DNA from: Apus apus | Taxonomy: Eukaryota; Chordata; Aves; Apodiformes; Apodidae | DNA length: 64,000 nucleotides | Direction of reading: 5' to 3' | NCBI RefSeq assembly: GCF_020740795.1 | Contig: NC_067282.1 | Location: 168,174,274 to 168,238,273, forward strand | Shown: piece after piece, positions 62,379 to 64,000 of the stretch | Layout: each line of letters begins with the position of its first letter | Position numbering within the stretch: position 1 is the stretch's first letter | Notes under the pieces: generated by a model | Database searches by the model: none | Told to the model about the DNA's origin: nothing | The model's input: only the letters and a program-made list of their open reading frames with translations | Translations under genes and position numbers: made by a program

Positions 62379-63776
62379 CTGTAAAGGAAGAAATGTATCA
62401 GATGACATTCCACTGCATTTTTACACAAGACTAAGATCTTAATCTGAGTTACATGCACAGAGAAAGTTCAGCAAGACTGGTTCTCCTATTTATTATGCAA
62501 AAGTAAATACTTGGGTATCACATGGCATAGCTGCAAGAACATGCTTAATCTTCTTCCTAGACCACCAAACATCTGGCAGCTCTTGTTGACTAAGGGAAAC
62601 CTAAGATGCTCAGATGTTCAGGAGTTAGTGACTTCAAAACCTAGATCTACTCACCCATAAAGAACATTGTTAAAAAAATAAAACCAAACAAGAAACTCTA
62701 CAGACAAAACACCCTCCAAAAAACAAAACCCCAACCTACTCTTCAGACATGAAGGTGAAGTTTTGCCTCTATTCTTTTATCATAAGAACACAAACAGGAC
62801 AACCTTTGTGATTTTTACCATTTGCTTAGACTGCTGTGTACTTTGAGTTTATGATTTGTAATTGACATTAAGATTTTTTTAAAGAGATTGAGACAAAGGG
62901 TTTGAAGCAGGCAATGGTGAGATCAGTAACAAAGTTTGATTGTTACACATGCTGAGTGAAACAGCAGTCAGTGCTTCAAGAAAGTGACAAAAAGCCTTTT
63001 TTGAAGTACAGCAATATTGTATAAAACCACACATCAAGCTTCCATAGCTGTTACAGTACAGGGACGGCTTGAAGTAGATCCAGACTAAGTCAGTGCTCAG
63101 TAATACTTTAGATGAAGGCTTTTCTATATGGTTTTAAGCATTATGAAGCCTGAGCATTTGAGAACAAGTTCCTTACCAACAAACTAGATAACACCTACTT
63201 TTACAAAGGTCAAGAAACAGTTCTTCGATTCCTTTGTTCTGTTTAGCTGAAGTATGATAATGTTTTGCTCCAACGGATTCAGCATACCTGTAGGAATGCA
63301 GATACAGAACTTCACTGTACTGAAGGACTCAAGCTTTCTGAGGCACTTTACATGAAACAAAAGAATGATCACAAGGGGTTTTATCCCAAGTTCGGAGTTA
63401 ATCTACACAGGCTGATTTAATGCAAAAAGGGAGTTATGTGGTTAAAGCTGCTATAATTAATGAAAAATGCTAGATGCAATAAAAAAAAATCATGCTTACA
63501 AATGCATTTAAACTGCAAAAGTTCACTTTAATCATGTACAATTCTCAAATTACACTTTGGTCAGTAAGGTCATTCCAGGACTCGGATACTAATAGAACAC
63601 TGAAGACAGTAGCCAGCTAGGCACTGCTGGTTTATGCCTGCAGTTGTTATCAGCATCACAAGATTATTACTCGAGCATAATTCTGCAATGACTGTTTCTA
63701 TTAATAATTGGTGTTACTTACGTTTCTGCTTCTTGCATTGAAACATGTCTTTCTTTTTCCAAGTCTATTTTGTTAC
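62239..63776 (-). CDS. RAB21: RAB21 small GTPase, C-terminal three coding exons (5' part off the right edge)
   Basis: RAB21 is an early-endosomal Rab GTPase that controls integrin recycling and endosome-to-autophagosome traffic. The three exons encode the last 93 or so residues. They include GNKIDLEKERHVSMQEAE with the G4 NKxD guanine-binding motif, YAESVGAKHYHTSAKQNKGI with the G5 SAK motif, and the hypervariable tail ending SSGGCCSSG. The two cysteines are geranylgeranylated for membrane attachment. All junctions are canonical and in frame. The P-loop, switch I and switch II regions lie in exons beyond position 64000. The gene lies upstream of TBC1D15 on the same strand. Confidence 0.97.
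63199..63287 (-). CDS. RAB21: RAB21 penultimate coding exon
   Basis: 89 nt. Encodes YAESVGAKHYHTSAKQNKGI then EELFLDLCK. Contains the G5 motif (TSAK). Acceptor CCTACAG, donor GTAGGT. Confidence 0.97.
63722..63776 (-). CDS. RAB21: RAB21 antepenultimate coding exon
   Basis: 55 nt. Encodes GNKIDLEKERHVSMQEAET with the G4 NKID motif. Phase-1 start and phase-2 end, matching the neighbouring exon. Acceptor GCAACAG, donor GTAAGT. Confidence 0.97.
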
Positions 63777-63869
63777 CTGTTGCAAACAAGTTAATATTTC
63801 AAGTTTTTGTATTCCAAAATTACCCCAAAAAAAAAAAGCAGTCATGTAAAGGTTGTACCTCATTATTTT

Positions 63870-64000
63870 CACAGAATCACAGAATTATTGAGGCTGGAAA
63901 AGACCTCTGAGATCATCGAGTCCAGCCTATGAACTAACACCACCACATCAGCTAGACTATGGCACCAAGAGTCACATTCAGTCTTTCCTTAAACACCTCC
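63870..64000 (-). mobile_element. CR1 LINE 3' end, running off the window
   Basis: Antisense CR1 end within a RAB21 intron: CACAGAATCACAGAATTATT, GAGGCTGGAAAAGACCTCTG, AGATCATCGAGTCCAGCC, then AACACCACCACATCAGCTAG and CTTAAACACCTCC. The ATTCT/CACAGAAT tail is intact and divergence is low. The element continues beyond 64000. Confidence 0.93.

Overview
This is vertebrate nuclear DNA, almost certainly from a bird. Protein-coding exons are short and separated by long AT-rich introns with GT/AG borders. Two CpG islands mark promoters. The interspersed repeats are avian CR1 LINE tails plus a solo endogenous-retrovirus LTR of the TGTCCTGGTTT type that is common in birds. I saw no prokaryotic operons, CRISPR arrays or plasmid features.

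Three genes lie head to tail, all on the minus strand, in the order RAB21, TBC1D15, TPH2 when read from right to left. This is the gene order I recall for human 12q21.1. RAB21 enters from the right edge: its last three coding exons are at 63776-62239 and encode the NKxD and TSAK nucleotide-binding motifs and a CCSSG prenylation tail. TBC1D15 is complete: 17 coding exons from 47426 to 13482, 667 residues, in frame across every junction, with both catalytic fingers of the TBC Rab-GAP domain. TPH2 (neuronal tryptophan hydroxylase) starts at the left: coding exon 1 (35 residues, Ser19 phosphosite retained) is at 1757-1653, with a TATA box at 1823-1815. Its remaining exons lie outside the window.

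By region: 1-1652 is TPH2 intron 1. 1400-2350 is the TPH2 CpG island and promoter. 2350-12300 is intergenic and holds an old decayed LINE (RT-domain remnant about 6560-7060) next to a younger inverted CR1 (5721-6100), and a second CR1 (8206-8674). 12300-47426 is TBC1D15, with a solo LTR in intron 3 (36771-37536) and an LTR 5'-end fragment in intron 1 (40972-41012). 47000-47880 is the TBC1D15 CpG island, bordered by a CR1 tail (47985-48172). 48173-62238 is mostly unique AT-rich intergenic DNA and/or RAB21 3'UTR. 62239-63776 is RAB21, and a CR1 tail runs off the right edge.

RAB21 is an endosomal Rab GTPase, and TBC1D15 is a Rab GTPase-activating protein acting on Rab7-type GTPases in late-endosome and mitophagy traffic. 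TPH2 makes 5-hydroxytryptophan in serotonergic neurons and is functionally unrelated. I found no convincing undescribed biological system. The more interesting signals are regulatory or evolutionary: an RE1/REST-like element in TPH2 intron 1, the apparent absence of a mammalian-type 51-nt alternative exon of TBC1D15, nested LINE relics, and an antisense LTR with its own TATA box, splice donor and poly(A) signal.
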